Positions 11,206 through 22,003 of a DNA stretch of 64,000 nucleotides are shown here, piece after piece (the stretch's first letter is position 1; each line of letters starts with the position of its first letter). Under the pieces are notes generated by a model. That model made no database searches. It saw nothing but the letters and a program-made list of their open reading frames with translations, and had not been told where the DNA came from. The position numbers and the translations under genes are program-made. The DNA is from Oryzias latipes (taxonomy: Eukaryota; Chordata; Actinopteri; Beloniformes; Adrianichthyidae), in the NCBI RefSeq assembly GCF_002234675.1, contig NC_019876.2, positions 29,215,196 to 29,279,195 on the forward strand. Direction: 5' to 3'.

Positions 11206-11434
11206 CTCTATTGCTCTGGTGCTCAGGGCTTGTTCCTGACCTGCCAGGATGAGTGCTTCAGTGCTGTCCTGTAGGCCAGCCCTTTCTAGCCATTGGTAGG
11301 ACTTCTTGATATTAGCCACTTCAGTTGTGGTCCGGTGGTACATCCTATGCAGGGGTTTTTCCTCCCATGAGGATCTGTCCTCCAGCACTGTATCCTCTGC
11401 TCTCCATTGCCTGAGACATTCACTGAGCACACTG

Positions 11435-12613
11435 TCAGTTGGGGAACTTGATGTACTCATGCATCTTGGTTGTTTCATCATGGATAGTGGCTTCTACGCT
11501 CACTAGTCCTCGGCTTCCTTCCATGCAGCTACCATACAGTATCAGGTTGGTGGATTTAGGATGGAACCCTCCATGCATGGTGAGGAGCTTTCGTGTTTTA
11601 ACATCCGTGGTCTGTATCTCTTCCTTTGGCCATCTTATTATTCCTGCAGGGTATCTGATAACTGGCAGTGCGTAGCTGTTTATTGCCCGGGTCTTATTTT
11701 TGCCATTGAGCTGGCTTCTCAGGACTTGCCTTACCCATTGGAGGTATTTAGCTTTTGCAGATTTCCTTGTTGCCTGCTCCAGGTTGCCATTTGCCTGCGG
11801 AATTCCAAGGTACTTGTAACTGTCCTCAATGTCTGCCATTGTTCCTTCTGGGAGTGAGACCCCTCTTGTGTGGACTACCTTGCCTCGATTTGTCACCATC
11901 CGGCTACATTTCTCGAGCCCGAATGACATCCCAATGTCAGTACTGTAGATCCTGGTGGTGTGGATCAGGGAGTCAATGTCACGCTCGCTCTTAGCATATA
12001 GCTTGATGTCATCCATGTAGAGGAGGTGACTGATGTTGGCCCCATGTCGGTATCCATAGCCAGTCTTGTTTTTTTTTTTTTTGCTGAGGGGGTTCAGACC
12101 TATGCAGAACAACAGTGGGGACAGAGTATCACCTTGGTATATCCCACATTTGATGGACACTTGTGCAAGTGGCTTTCCATTGGCTTCAAGGGTGGTTTTC
12201 CACAGCTTTATTGAGTTTCCTATGAAGGCTCTTATAGTCCTGTTGATGTTGTACAGTTCCAAGCATTCAATGATCCACGTGTGTGGCATTGAGTCATTGT
12301 CAATCCAGGCTGTGCACAGGTTGGTGTGTCGTGACCTGCAGTCTTGAGCGACTGTTCTGTCAAACAGGAGTTGGTGTTTGGCTCCTCTGGAGTCTCTACC
12401 AATGGCCTTCTGTGTGTTGCTGAAGTATTGATCCATGTACCTATTTATCTTGGTTGAAATGATGCCAGACATGAGCTTCCATGTTGTGGAAAGACAGGTT
12501 ATTGGCCAGTAGTTGGATGGGACTGCAACCTTTGAGGGATTCTTCTGGATCAGGATCGTTTGCCCTTCCGTTAGCCTTTCAGGGTGAGTCCCATCTCTTA
12601 GCAGCTGGTTCAT
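11435..12613 (-). pseudogene. R4-like LINE reverse transcriptase frame
   Basis: This is the longest open stretch (392 codons) of the LINE above, covering RT fingers, palm with the YMDD box and thumb, then RGLVSVEATIHDETTKMHEY, which precedes the zinc knuckle. A poly-T run at 12068-12081 (Lys-rich KKKK in the protein) looks like slippage just after motif B. The frame lacks the N-terminal DNA-binding region, which is in another frame or lost. Confidence 0.75.
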
Positions 12614-12905
12614 TTGTGCTGCCAGGTGATCATGGAGTGCGGTGAGCTTCTTAGCCAGTAGGCATGTGTCTTGTCAGGGCCCGGTGCTGTCCAATTCTTC
12701 ATACCTGAGACTCTTTCTTGGATGTCTGCTACTGTGATGGTTACTGGATTCTGTTCAGGGAGGTTCCTATGCTCTTTTCTCAGAGAAACCAGCCCCTGGG
12801 CATTGCTTTTATGTGCTGTCTCTTTCTCCAATATACTTTTCCAGTACTGGTCAGTAGATCATTTCAGGATGTTTCAGGGTTGTTCAGTAGTTCCTCCTCA
12901 CAGGA

Positions 12906-13170
12906 TGAACACATGGACCTAAAAAGTGAGGCAGGGACGGGCAAGACAAACTGTTTCCGTTTTAAGTTGGGAAATCACTTTCTGGAGCTTTGTGGCATCA
13001 ATCAAGGTAAAACGTCTAGTGTTCTCACAAGCCAGGTAGAATACAGTGGATTGAACTTTTAGTGGTCGTTGAGAGATTAGATCTAAAATTATTTATCTTA
13101 TCAGTGAAGTGGACTGCAAACTCCTCACATTTTTTACTGCTGAGAATAGAACATGGACTAGAAGAGATTG
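12906..13170. other. No recognisable gene or repeat
   Basis: This stretch lies between the R4-like LINE and a SINE. Open frames crossing it carry no motif I can recognise. Confidence 0.5.
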
Positions 13171-13175
13171 GATTG

Positions 13176-13600
13176 ATTAGCCAGTCAATGGATGGCTCGG
13201 TTGGCTGCGAGTAGGTCTGGACCTGGAAGAAATTGGTTCAATTCCTAGTGGGGCGTGGTGAGCTTCATCCAGTATGGGTCCTTGGGCAAGACACTTCACA
13301 CTTTTCCCTAACAATGTATTCTCAAGGGGGCCCAAGTTTGGGTCTCCCAACAGCTCCCTGAGCCCACAGCATCAAGAACTGACATTAAAATCTTTTCTTA
13401 CTCACCTCAGAACTGTCTCTCCTTCAGGGTTTCAGCATCTGTGTCTGTTTTGTCTCTCTAGCCATTACACAGGGTTGTGTCAGGAAGGGGATCCGGTGTA
13501 AAAATGTCTACCAAACCACCTGTGCTAATCAGTGCCAGCGTATTTGCTGTGGCGTCCTCAGACGGGACATGTTGAAAGGTGAACAGCATTCCTGTTTTGT
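13176..13600 (+). repeat. tRNA-derived SINE, interrupted
   Basis: The head has tRNA promoter-like boxes (ATGGCTCGGTTGGC and GGTTCAATTCC), then the common fish SINE phrase CTTGGGCAAGACACTTCAC. The tail has GTGTCAGGAAGGGGATCCGG and TGCTGTGGCG, as in RTE-tailed SINEs. Between head and tail (about 13310-13455) is foreign sequence whose right part resembles the end of the Gypsy LTR seen at 22591-23044 (..TTTCAGCATCTGTGTCT..). Confidence 0.55.
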
Positions 13601-13872
13601 ATGATGGATAGAGTTGTTGTATTGTCTCAGGACATTTGGTGATGACTTGTTAATTTTGTTTTTTGCCATTTTTGTTCTGCACTACTCGAGTTTCTTTTAA
13701 GTTTCTTGTTTTCTGCAGTTATCAATGGACAAGGTGCTTATTTAATTATTAACCTTTTGGATGGATAAATCTACAGATGAACTTGTTGGTTGTGTTCCAG
13801 ATGTGAGGTGAAGTTTGCAGCAGACGAGTTGTCTGTGTCTGTTTGAGAGGTTTGATTCCTCAGCTTTTTTAA

Positions 13873-14070
13873 CCTATCTTAGATGACCCCCCCCTTCCAT
13901 TGAGGTGTTCTCCCTACCATGACAAAGGTGGATAAAGGTGGATAGATTTCATGTAATCCATGGACACCAGTGAAGATCACAAATCATTGAAGAAAAAAGG
14001 TTCAGAGCTCTGTCTAGTGGGTCTAGATGACCCAACTCCCAATGTTAAAGTGCCTAGGATAGCACAAGGG
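13873..14070 (+). mobile_element. piggyBac-like MITE, copy A
   Basis: A non-coding element of about 200 bp whose right end reads CCTAGGATAGCACAAGGG followed by TTAA, with TTAA at the left edge too. Its core (ACCATGACAAAGGTGGATAA .. GGTCTAGATGACCCAACTCC) recurs at 43075, 50804 and 52689 in this window. TTAA target and CCCTTG ends suggest a piggyBac-type mobiliser. Confidence 0.75.
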
Positions 14071-14074
14071 TTAA

Positions 14075-14860
14075 AAGCTGTAAAAATGAGACCCAGCAGC
14101 ACCTTCACTGCCTTGACTTCCTTTGTCGTTGCAATGAGACACATTGTAATTATAGCTCACACACAGGAAGAAATCATCTGTTAATTCAAATTCAACTGAA
14201 CTGGACTGGAGTATCCTGGAATTAAACCATCAACCCGGCAGGAAGGAGACAACCACTCTTCCTTCTAAGATGGAGCTCTTTGAAAGTATTTGAATGAGTT
14301 CTGGTAAATCAAAGACTTTAGATCTTAACACTAGAAGGATTCTGTGAGGACATTGGGTTGGAAAAACAGAACTGCTTCCTTTTCTTCTTTGGAGCTTTTT
14401 TCTTGCTAGTTGCATCATTGCCATCTGCTGGAAACACTGACGCCTCATCTCTTCTATTGGACATTTCAATTAGTTCCATTATCATCCAGTAAACATCCAG
14501 GCTTTCCTTCCCCTATTCAACCAAATCTTCCATCCATTTTCACTTTTCCATATGGTTTAATGAGGTATTTTTCTCTGTGAAATAAGGATATATCTCTGTG
14601 ATACTGCAAAAGTACTTCAGTGTACTTTTTGATGTAAATTTGAGATTTTTGTTCCCTATTTTCTACTCATCTGTATTTATTGTTTCATTTCTCTCATGTC
14701 CACCTTTTCTCCAACTTTCTTTGGTTTGGATCTTCAGTCTTGATCAATTCCTGGGCTTTGTTAGGACGGCCTCGTTTGTACAGGTATCTGTGTTTATTTG
14801 GGCTCCTTCATGACATCAGACCTGAGATAACTGGACGCTGACTTTGACCTGAGAGCAGCA
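14075..14860. other. No recognisable gene
   Basis: AT-rich intergenic sequence. I see no conserved coding frame, RNA gene or clear repeat family. Confidence 0.5.
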
Positions 14861-14868
14861 ACATGAAT

Positions 14869-15045
14869 ATAATATAGGTTGATTTGTAACTACTAACAAC
14901 TGTCTGTTAGGAGTGTGTGTGGTTTTCTGTGTGTGTGTGTGTTGGGGGGGGGGGGGGGGGGGGGGGTGATAGACTGACCTTTACTCTGCAGTAGCTTGGA
15001 TAGGCTCCAGCATCCCCATGATGGAGCAGGAACAGAAGATAGTTA
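14869..15045 (+). repeat. Duplicated upstream block (paired with 33433-33610)
   Basis: The phrases TAGGTTGATTTGTAAC and CTGCAGTAGCTTGGATAGGC recur in order near 33440-33600, upstream of the second TRIM copy. This indicates that the TRIM duplication included several kb of upstream DNA. A run of about 24 G at 14943-14967 lies inside it. Confidence 0.75.
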
Positions 15046-15171
15046 GATGGAAGTATTTATTGCTAGTTGTTGTGAGTTTGTTAATAAAGATATGTCCTTT
15101 TCAAAAAGATATTATCCAACAATGAAAACCCTTGCTCCTCTTCTTAGAAGCTGGGTACCTCACAGAGATGG

Positions 15172-15442
15172 TAAAGGGCGTATACTTATATAGCGCTTTC
15201 TACCTTCTTTCAAAGGGCCAAAGCCCTTTACAGTCACAGTCCCATTCACCCATGCACACACACATTCACACACTGGCGGCGGATCCGCTGCTGAACACTG
15301 GCGCCAACCTCCCACCAGAGGCAAGGTGGGGTTCAGGGTCTTGCCCAAGGACACTTCGACACATGGGCATGCAAGGCGGGAATTGAACCTGCAATCTTAC
15401 AATCATGGGTCGACTGCCCTACCGCTGCACCACAGCCGCCCC
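15172..15442 (-). mobile_element. tRNA-derived SINE
   Basis: Minus-strand SINE whose head reads GGGGCGGCTGTGGTGCAGCG with a B box, then the CTTGGGCAAGACCCTGAACC phrase and a tail ending GCGCTATATAAGTATACGCC. It is flanked by a duplication cagagatgg (15163-15171, 15442-15450). A same-family copy in the opposite orientation is at 48689-48960. Confidence 0.85.
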
Positions 15443-15450
15443 AGAGATGG

Positions 15451-16130
15451 ACCCTGGGTATCTCACAAATCCATTTGATGCATTTCTTTTCTTTTCCCCA
15501 AGGTCTTTCTGATTGCTGTTGTTTTGGCTTCCTGTTGTCATGATCCAGTCAGTAAGAGAGCTTCATGAAGGAAAATCTTGGCTTTAGTTTAGTTTCTTCA
15601 GCAGCAATCTGACTCATCATCAATCAAGCAAACAGATTTCCTAAAATTCCGAGTGTTTCAAACATGAAGCTGTGTGAAGAACAACACGTCTTGTCCTTTT
15701 TGTAGCAGCTGACAGTTGTCTTCAGGTGTTTTTCAGCAGCGTCTCTGCAGCGTCAAAGAGCAGCACAGCAGCAACAGTCTGAACTACAGAAGAAACTCTG
15801 AGAATTGATTTTAGTTCCTAGAATATTCACAGGATGTGGTCAGAAATGTTTGACAATTTGATGTTTGTTCTGTAAAAAAACATTAGAATTTATTAGTAGA
15901 ATGACTAGAATGATTCTGTTTTTACATGGAACTGATCAAACAGTTTAACGTTCTGTATGATTTCTGTTCTTGTTGAAACTTAAAGCTTTTGCTTTCATTT
16001 TCAGTTTAGTTTGTAATAGAAATGCCTTTTCTTCTGGAAAAACTGTTGCATCATGGTCCTTCAGTGCATCTGTTATGTTTAAAGGATGAAATAAATGTAG
16101 AAATCTGACCCACCTGCTGATGACACATTT
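15451..16130. other. No recognisable gene; upstream of the TRIM gene
   Basis: AT-rich sequence without clear repeats. From about 16135 it matches the sequence upstream of the second TRIM copy (34030-34223), so it may contain the TRIM promoter or 5' UTR. Confidence 0.45.
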
Positions 16131-16350
16131 CTCAGGTTCTTTGGTTCCTATCCTGATCTAACAACCATCTTCTCTAAAGTTCTCCTCTTCCTCATCTGCA
16201 GCACCTCTGTCATGATGGCGGTAACAAACAGGAAGAGAAGAAAGAAGCTGTTTGGCTGAACTCACAGTGAAACCATCTGATTGGAGGATCAGAGTCAAAC
16301 CGATTTCTGAGAAAGTGTAAATCTCACAGTCTGTGTGTCTGAGAGGAGAA

Positions 16351-18015
16351 ATGGCGCAGAAAAGACCAGATCTGGATGAAGAAAGCTTCTGCTGTTCCAT
16401 CTGTCTGGATCTGCTGAAGGATCCGGTGACTATTCCCTGTGGACACAGCTACTGCATGAAGTGTCTTCAAGGATTGTGGGATGCAGAGGAGAAAGTCCCC
16501 AGCTGTCCTCAGTGCAGGAAGACCTTCACACCGAGGCCTGTTCTGGTGATAAATGTCATGTTAGCAGCTTTAGTGGAGCAGCTGAAGAAGACCGGACTCC
16601 AAGCTGCTCCTGCTGGTCTCTGCTATGCTGGACCTGAAGATGTGGTCTGTGACGTCTGCACTGGAAGAAAACTGAAAGCCATCAAGTCCTGCTTGAGCTG
16701 CCTGGCCTCTTACTGTGAGGAACACCTTCAGCCTCATTTGAAAGCAGCTGCATTGAAGAAACACAAGCTGGTGGAACCCTCCAAGAAGCTGCAGGAGAAC
16801 ATCTGCTCCCGTCATGATGAGGTGATGAAGATGTTCTGTCGCACTGATCAGAAGAGCATCTGTTATCTCTGCTCTGTGGAAGAACACAGAGGCCACGACA
16901 CAGTCTCAGCTGCAGCAGAAAGGACTGAGAAGCAGAGAGAGCTGGAGGAGAGTCAGCAACAAATCCAGCAGAGAATCCAGGACAGAGAGAAAGAGGTGAA
17001 GCTGCTCCAACGGGAGGTGGAGGCCATCAATCACTCTGCTGATCAAAGCGTGGAGGACAGTGAGAAGATCTTCACTCAGATGATCCGTCTCCTCCAGAAA
17101 AGAAGCCGTGATGTGGAGCAGCAGATCAGATCCCAGCAGCAAACTGAAGTGAGGCGAGTCAAAGGTCTTCAGGAGGAGCTGGAGCAGGACATGGCTGAGC
17201 TGAAGAGGAGAGACGCTGAGCTGAAGCAGCTCTGGCTCACAGAGGATCACAGCCACTTTCTGCTCAACTACCCCTCACTGCCCCCACTCAGTGAGTCCAC
17301 CCCCTCAGCCAGCATCCATGTCCGTCCTCTGACATACTTTGAGGATGTGACAGCAGCTGTGTCAGAGCTCAGAGACAAACTGCAGGACATTCTGAGAGAG
17401 GAATGGACAAACATCTCACTGACCGTCTCTCATGTGGACGTTTTACTGTCAGAACCAGAACCAGAACCAAAGAGCAGAGCTGACTTCCTCAGATATTCAC
17501 GTCAAATCACACTGGATCCAAACACAGCACACAGACATCTGTTACTGTCAGAGGAGAACAGAAAGGTGACAGCGATGGAAGAACCTCAGTCTGATTCTGA
17601 TCATCCAGACAGATTTACTGATTGGTTTCAGGTTCTGAGTAGAGAGAGTCTGACTGGACGTTGTTACTGGGAGGTGGAGAGGAGAGGAGAATATGTCAAA
17701 GTAGCAGTCGCATACAAGAACATCAGCAGATCTGGAAGTGAAAGTGGATTTGGTTTAAATGATAAGTCTTGGTCATTATATTGTCAGCCAGACTTGTTCT
17801 CATTTGTCCACAACAGCATAGAAACCTCCATCTCAGCTCGTGTTCCCTCCAGAGTAGGAGTGTACCTGGATCACAGAGCAGGTGTTCTGTCCTTCTACAG
17901 CGTCTCTGAAAGCATGACTCTCCTCCACAGAGTCCAGACCACTTTCACTCAGCCGCTCCATGCTGGACTGTTGGTGTGTTTAGGATCCACAGCAGAGTTG
18001 TGTAAAGTGAAGTAG
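16351..18015 (+). CDS. TRIM E3 ubiquitin ligase-like protein (TRIM16/25-like, fish expansion)
   Basis: This single-exon frame of 554 aa has a complete tripartite motif. The RING finger (about 14-60) reads [19 protein letters not shown] and CPQC with all C3HC4 ligands. B-box 1 (about 101-140) has CDVC..CLSC..YCEEHL. B-box 2 (about 150-190) has CSRHDEVMKMFC..CYLC..HRGH. A Glu/Gln-rich coiled coil spans about 190-300. The C-terminal PRY-SPRY (about 370-554) has [34 protein letters not shown] and FTQPLHAGLLVC. The family ubiquitinates partners chosen by the SPRY domain, and many fish members act in antiviral innate immunity. The ATG at 16351 was chosen because it gives [16 protein letters not shown] near-identical damaged paralogue lies at 34224. 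The exact orthologue is unknown. Confidence 0.88.
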   Translation: MAQKRPDLDEESFCCSICLDLLKDPVTIPCGHSYCMKCLQGLWDAEEKVPSCPQCRKTFTPRPVLVINVMLAALVEQLKKTGLQAAPAGLCYAGPEDVVCDVCTGRKLKAIKSCLSCLASYCEEHLQPHLKAAALKKHKLVEPSKKLQENICSRHDEVMKMFCRTDQKSICYLCSVEEHRGHDTVSAAAERTEKQRELEESQQQIQQRIQDREKEVKLLQREVEAINHSADQSVEDSEKIFTQMIRLLQKRSRDVEQQIRSQQQTEVRRVKGLQEELEQDMAELKRRDAELKQLWLTEDHSHFLLNYPSLPPLSESTPSASIHVRPLTYFEDVTAAVSELRDKLQDILREEWTNISLTVSHVDVLLSEPEPEPKSRADFLRYSRQITLDPNTAHRHLLLSEENRKVTAMEEPQSDSDHPDRFTDWFQVLSRESLTGRCYWEVERRGEYVKVAVAYKNISRSGSESGFGLNDKSWSLYCQPDLFSFVHNSIETSISARVPSRVGVYLDHRAGVLSFYSVSESMTLLHRVQTTFTQPLHAGLLVCLGSTAELCKVK

Positions 18016-18490
18016 TTCCTTAAAGAAGTGAAATGTTTGTTTTCAGTGATTTCTCTGCTTTGGATCATCTACAACTAAACGTTTGAACTGTTCAGATTCT
18101 GTGGAGTCATGTTTGGAGTCAGAAATGGAGAGAAATGAAAATCTCTAGAATGTGGATTGGAGACATTTTGGAACATGAATGTCAAACTTTTGGGAGTCCA
18201 ATCTGTTTTCTTGTGGTTTCTTTGAACTTTGGGATTCCAATGTTTTTGTGTTGTTGTCATGGAGACTGAAGGAAGCTGCAACACAAATGGAATCAGTGAG
18301 GTCACCATCCCAGACTTTCTCTGGTTTGTTCTCCACAGAAACACCAAGAGAAGAAGCTGAAGGAGAAGATTGTGTTTGTGGAAAGAAGAACATTTACAAC
18401 TTTGTGTTCTTTCTGCTTCATTTGACAACCTTGGATTGAAGATTTGTGTTTTCATGTCTCTGTTTCTGAGAGCAAAACTTGAAAAGGTTG
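18016..18490. other. TRIM 3' flank
   Basis: This probably includes the TRIM 3' UTR. No canonical AATAAA was noted close to the stop. No other gene seen. Confidence 0.4.
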
Positions 18491-19205
18491 TTAAGATAAG
18501 ATAGAATAGGAAATTCAGTTGTCACAGCAGTCAAAACCAGTGGCGCCTCCAGAAATGTTTTACTTCCGCCCCAAAGGCTCTGAGTGTTCGAACGCGGGAG
18601 TGAACCCCAAAGGAAGACCAGCCTCACCGTCTTATCCGTGTTCTGCATTCAGCGGCTCGTCTTTTGATGTCTGCACACTCAAAGGCAGCAGGGAGGGGAG
18701 GGGAGGGGGTGTGGGCCGGTTTAGGTGATCAGAGCTACTTGCCACCTGCTGGCTGTACATTTGGGATCAAATGCACAACTGATGCTACCACAGTTTGTAG
18801 TGGCTAGTGGGGTGACCGTGGCGTGGCCACTGGGGTGGCCAGGTGTCGGCCAGGGGTGGCCACCCCCTGCTGGCACCACTGGTCAAAACAAGAAATATAG
18901 CTGTTAGAAAAAACAAAGTAGCATTGACTACGAATAAAATTGTAATATTAGAAACTGGGAGTAAAAGTACACATCATCAATAACAAGATAAATTGTTAAA
19001 AAACAGCAGCAGTTTCAGCAGTCCTAGACCGTGTTGTTGTATAGTCTGACTGTTGGGACAAAGGACCTCAGGTATGGTTTCTTTTTGCACTGGGGGTGCA
19101 GCAGTCTTCGGCTGAACGAGCTACTCATGGTCGTCACCGTCACATACAGAGGGTGGGAGTCCACGCCAGAGACTACAGGAACTGCAACTTGGTTTGTGAG
19201 GTGAT
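18491..19205 (-). repeat. LINE 3'-end fragment split by a MITE
   Basis: The minus-strand LINE 3' region starts with TAAGATAAGATAGAATAGG and GAAATTCAGTTGTCACAGCAG, and continues after the MITE with GTATAGTCTGACTGTTGGGA. The same family appears at 61390-61850. Confidence 0.6.
18538..18881. mobile_element. hAT-type MITE, 344 bp
   Basis: The ends are imperfect inverted repeats (CAGTGGCGCCTCCAG versus, on the other strand, CAGTGGTGCCAGCAG). They are flanked by a perfect 8-bp duplication GTCAAAAC (18530-18537, 18882-18889), as expected for hAT transposition. It interrupts a LINE 3' end. No coding potential. Confidence 0.88.
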
Positions 19206-19209
19206 AATG

Positions 19210-20095
19210 GATGGTGGTAATCTTTGAAACAAAGAATGACATTAGAGCATTGCAAAAGTCAGGGTGAAAAGAGATGATTACAAAGAAAGTCAGGGGTTTT
19301 TGTTGTGTTGGAGAGAAGTGAGTAAAGAGTCCTAGAGCTGTGTCTGTTTGAATGAATCAGGCCAGAGTAATCGGAAGTTTTAGCAGAAGCTTTGGAATCT
19401 TTGTAGAGGATAATTTGGTTTTTGTACATGTCCTTAAGAATTTTCCAGTTTTATTTTGAAGTCTTTCCAGTTGTCTGCCTTTGGCTTTGAGCTGACGTAG
19501 TGAAGGTGTGAACCAAGGTGCAGAGCGGGTGAAGGAAACAAATCTTGTTCTGAGGGGTGCATGAGTGTTTAGAAGTGAATGCAAGTTATTGTTATAATGT
19601 AAAACCAGGTCTTCAGATGTGGCATCAGGATTTAATCTGGGAAGGTTGTTGATGTTAGCTGAAAAACTAGCAGTATTGATGTCTTGTATCTTACCGAATG
19701 ATATGATGCTTGGAAGGTTGAGTTTGGATCATGTGAGCAGGAGATTAAAGGTGATGAGTTTATGGTCAGTGAACGGGAGTGAGTGAGGTTTGCAATCAGA
19801 TGGAGCAAGTTCAGAGCAGCACACTAAGTCCAGAGTGTGTCCTTTGTAGTGAGTGGGAAAATTAATAAATTGCTGCAATCAAAGGCTTCTCATCATCTAA
19901 ACATGATGAGAAGTCTTTGGCGAGAGGATTATTACAATTGTCCATGTGGAAATTAAAATCACCAAGAGTAATAATGTTCTGAGATCGCTAAGTGAAATGG
20001 GTCAGGAGATGCAAAAAGTCGTTCAGAAAATCCTTGTTGTATTTGGATGGACGGTAGACCGTAGATACTATGGTGGGGGCGGGTCCAGGAAGAAG
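19210..20095 (-). mobile_element. L2-like LINE remnant, endonuclease and linker region
   Basis: Read on the minus strand, LLGDFNFHMDN (about 19930-19970) is the endonuclease GDFN box. RFVSFTRSAPWFTPSLRQLK and AKGRQLERL (about 19480-19550) are the linker before the RT in fish L2/CR1-type elements. The frame is broken in several places and the RT is absent. Confidence 0.65.
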
Positions 20096-20206
20096 TGACG
20101 CGGTGTATTCAAATGAGCAGACACAGGACGGACTTTCCAGGACTCACGGTGAATCATCAAGACACCACCACCTCGTGCACGTGTGCGCGGCTCACTGGTG
20201 AACACA

Positions 20207-20755
20207 AATCAAATCAAACTTTATTTATAAAGCACTTTTCATATAAAAATATAACACAGTGCTTTACATTAAAACACAACAAAGTATAAAAACAAGCATG
20301 ATGATTAAAGAATAAATAAATAAAACTAAATAAATAAATAGGGCCCCCCTCCCCGTACCTAGCCCCCCACTCCTTTCACACCTCCCACCCCCTAACTGAT
20401 GGGAAAAGACAGTGAGATAGGCTGAGCACAAAAACAAGATGCTGGAAACGCTGATAGTTGGAACCTCCCCCCCTGTGAACAGCCGCATAGACAGCCAAAT
20501 GCAGCATCACAGGCGGGGACCGCTCCACCACAGCTAAGCAGTGATGCAGGTCCCCATCTAGAGCCGCAGTGGCTGAACAGCAGCCGACCCAGAGGGAGAG
20601 GTTCCAGCTGAGGAAGCACCGGAAATAAAATGAATAAAAATGAGAATAAAAAAGTAAACATATTGATAAAAACAATAAAACATTCAAATGAGGTCAACTA
20701 AAATAATGTGTTAAAGATCTAGTTCAAGTTCATAAAAGAAGATAAAATGGATAAG
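20207..20755 (-). repeat. L2-like LINE 3' end
   Basis: The segment starts AAATCAAATCAAACTTTATT, a typical minus-strand LINE 3' terminus in fish, and holds no long open frame. The remainder is presumed 3' UTR; this is inferred from position only. Confidence 0.45.
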
Positions 20756-20756
20756 C

Positions 20757-22003
20757 ATTTTAGATATAAAGCTATGGATGGCAGAAAACTTCTTGCAGCT
20801 CAACCAGGACAAAACTGAAGTTTTGATCATCGGTTCTGAAGACAAGAGAGAGATGATTTTACCCAAACTTAGGAATTTTAAATCTTCTCAGTGTGTGAGA
20901 AACCTGGGCGTTCTTTTTGACTCTGAGCTGAATTTTATTCCCCACATCAGAAACGTTGTGAAAACAGGATTTTACCATCTTAAGAACATTGCCAGAGTCG
21001 CCCGTTCCTCTCTCTTGCCAGCACAGAGGTGCTAATGCATGCTTTTATTTTTAGTCGTTTAGATTATTTTTCTCTCTGGTTTACCCAAAAAGTCAATCTC
21101 AAATCTACAACTATTGCAGAACTCAGCGGCACGAGTTCTGACGAGGACCAGAGGGCGGGAACACATTACACCGGTTTTAAAATCGCTGCATTGGCTCCCT
21201 GTGCGTTTCAGGATTGATTTTAAAATTATTTTAATGGTTTATAAATGTTTTTATGGTCTTGGGCCTTCTTGTTTACATGATATTATTTTAAAATACGAAC
21301 CCTCGCGGACCCTGAGGTCCTTTGGCACTGGCCTCTTAGTTGTCCCTAAGGTGAGGACCAAGACACACGGTGAGGCTTCGTTCTGCCATTATGGTCCTCG
21401 CCTGTGGAACGGCCTGCCGGAGAACCTCAGGGCCGCAGAGACTGTAGAGGTTTTTAAGAAGAGGCTCAAGACCCACCTTTTTAGTCTGGCTTTTACATGA
21501 CTTTGATCATTCCTTATGTCTTTTATTATTCATCTATTTATTAATTAATGTATTTATTTACGTATTTATTTATTTATTTATTTGTAAGGACTATTATTAT
21601 CTCTGTTTTTAATATGCTATTCTTTTTATTGTTATTTTACCAATGATACTTAGGTTATGTTTTAATCACTGACGTATTTTATTTTTTAATTACTAACATT
21701 CTTATTTTATTTTTTATCTTTTTCTCTTTTTATTGTTGTTATTTTATTTTTTAATTACTAACATTCTTATTTTATTTTTTATCTTTTTCTCTTTTTATTG
21801 TTGTTATTTTATGATCATTTTTATTCTGGTGAGGTAGGGGTCCCTTCTTTGTGTGATTGTCCTTTGTTTTCCGTTTTTAACAACTTTAATTTTTTATGAC
21901 TGTTTTATCTGTTTTTATGTTAAGTTATGTTTTTATGTTCCTTTGTGTTTTTAACCAAAATTAAAGTCGCTATATAAATAAATAAAGTTTGAGTTTGAGT
22001 TTA
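20757..22003 (+). mobile_element. L2-like LINE, 5'-truncated, plus strand
   Basis: The fragment begins in the RT palm after the catalytic box: MAENFLQLNQDKTEVLIIGS (20778 on), then NLGVLFDSELNFIPHIR. A second frame (about 21114-21500) reads QNSAARVLTRTRGREHITPV, LHWLPVRFRIDFKI and GPRLWNGLPENLRAAETVE, the conserved C-terminus of fish L2 elements. A frameshift separates the two near 21030-21110. The AT-rich 3' UTR ends AAAGTTTGAGTTTGAGTTT near 22003. Confidence 0.8.
21540..21830 (+). repeat. AT-rich tandem and near-tandem repeats in the L2 3' UTR
   Basis: TATT-rich microsatellite is followed by two copies of an approximately 66-bp block containing TTTTTAATTACTAACATTCTTATTTTATT. Confidence 0.7.

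Larger units (their letters stand above)
10929..12905 (-). mobile_element. R4/Rex6-like LINE, reverse transcriptase part
   Basis: A minus-strand non-LTR retrotransposon of the group that uses a restriction-enzyme-like endonuclease placed after the RT. RT signs include MKNWTAPGPDKTHAYW, EGQTILIQKNP, AWIDNDSMPHTWI (motif A), IYQGDTLSPLLFCIGLNPLS (B) and SHLLYMDDIKLYAKSE (C). The 3' part reads CRLCKDAPETIQHITAGFKM, a degenerate CCHC knuckle, and flows into 1054-1203 across the ERV. At least one frameshift (near 12640) and one just before the ERV site make it a pseudogene. Clade placement (R4, Rex6/Dong-like) is by motif resemblance only. Confidence 0.75.

Noticed and set aside
11306-12347. Several plus-strand frames of 60-98 codons
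   Set aside because: They are antisense to the R4-like LINE reverse transcriptase.
15172-15442. A possible tRNA gene suggested by A/B-box-like sequence (also at 48689)
   Set aside because: No full cloverleaf; the sequence is the head of a SINE with a LINE-like tail.
16158-16400. Minus-strand frame overlapping the TRIM start (also at 34061-34273)
   Set aside because: It is antisense to the duplicated TRIM 5' region and conserved only because that region was duplicated.
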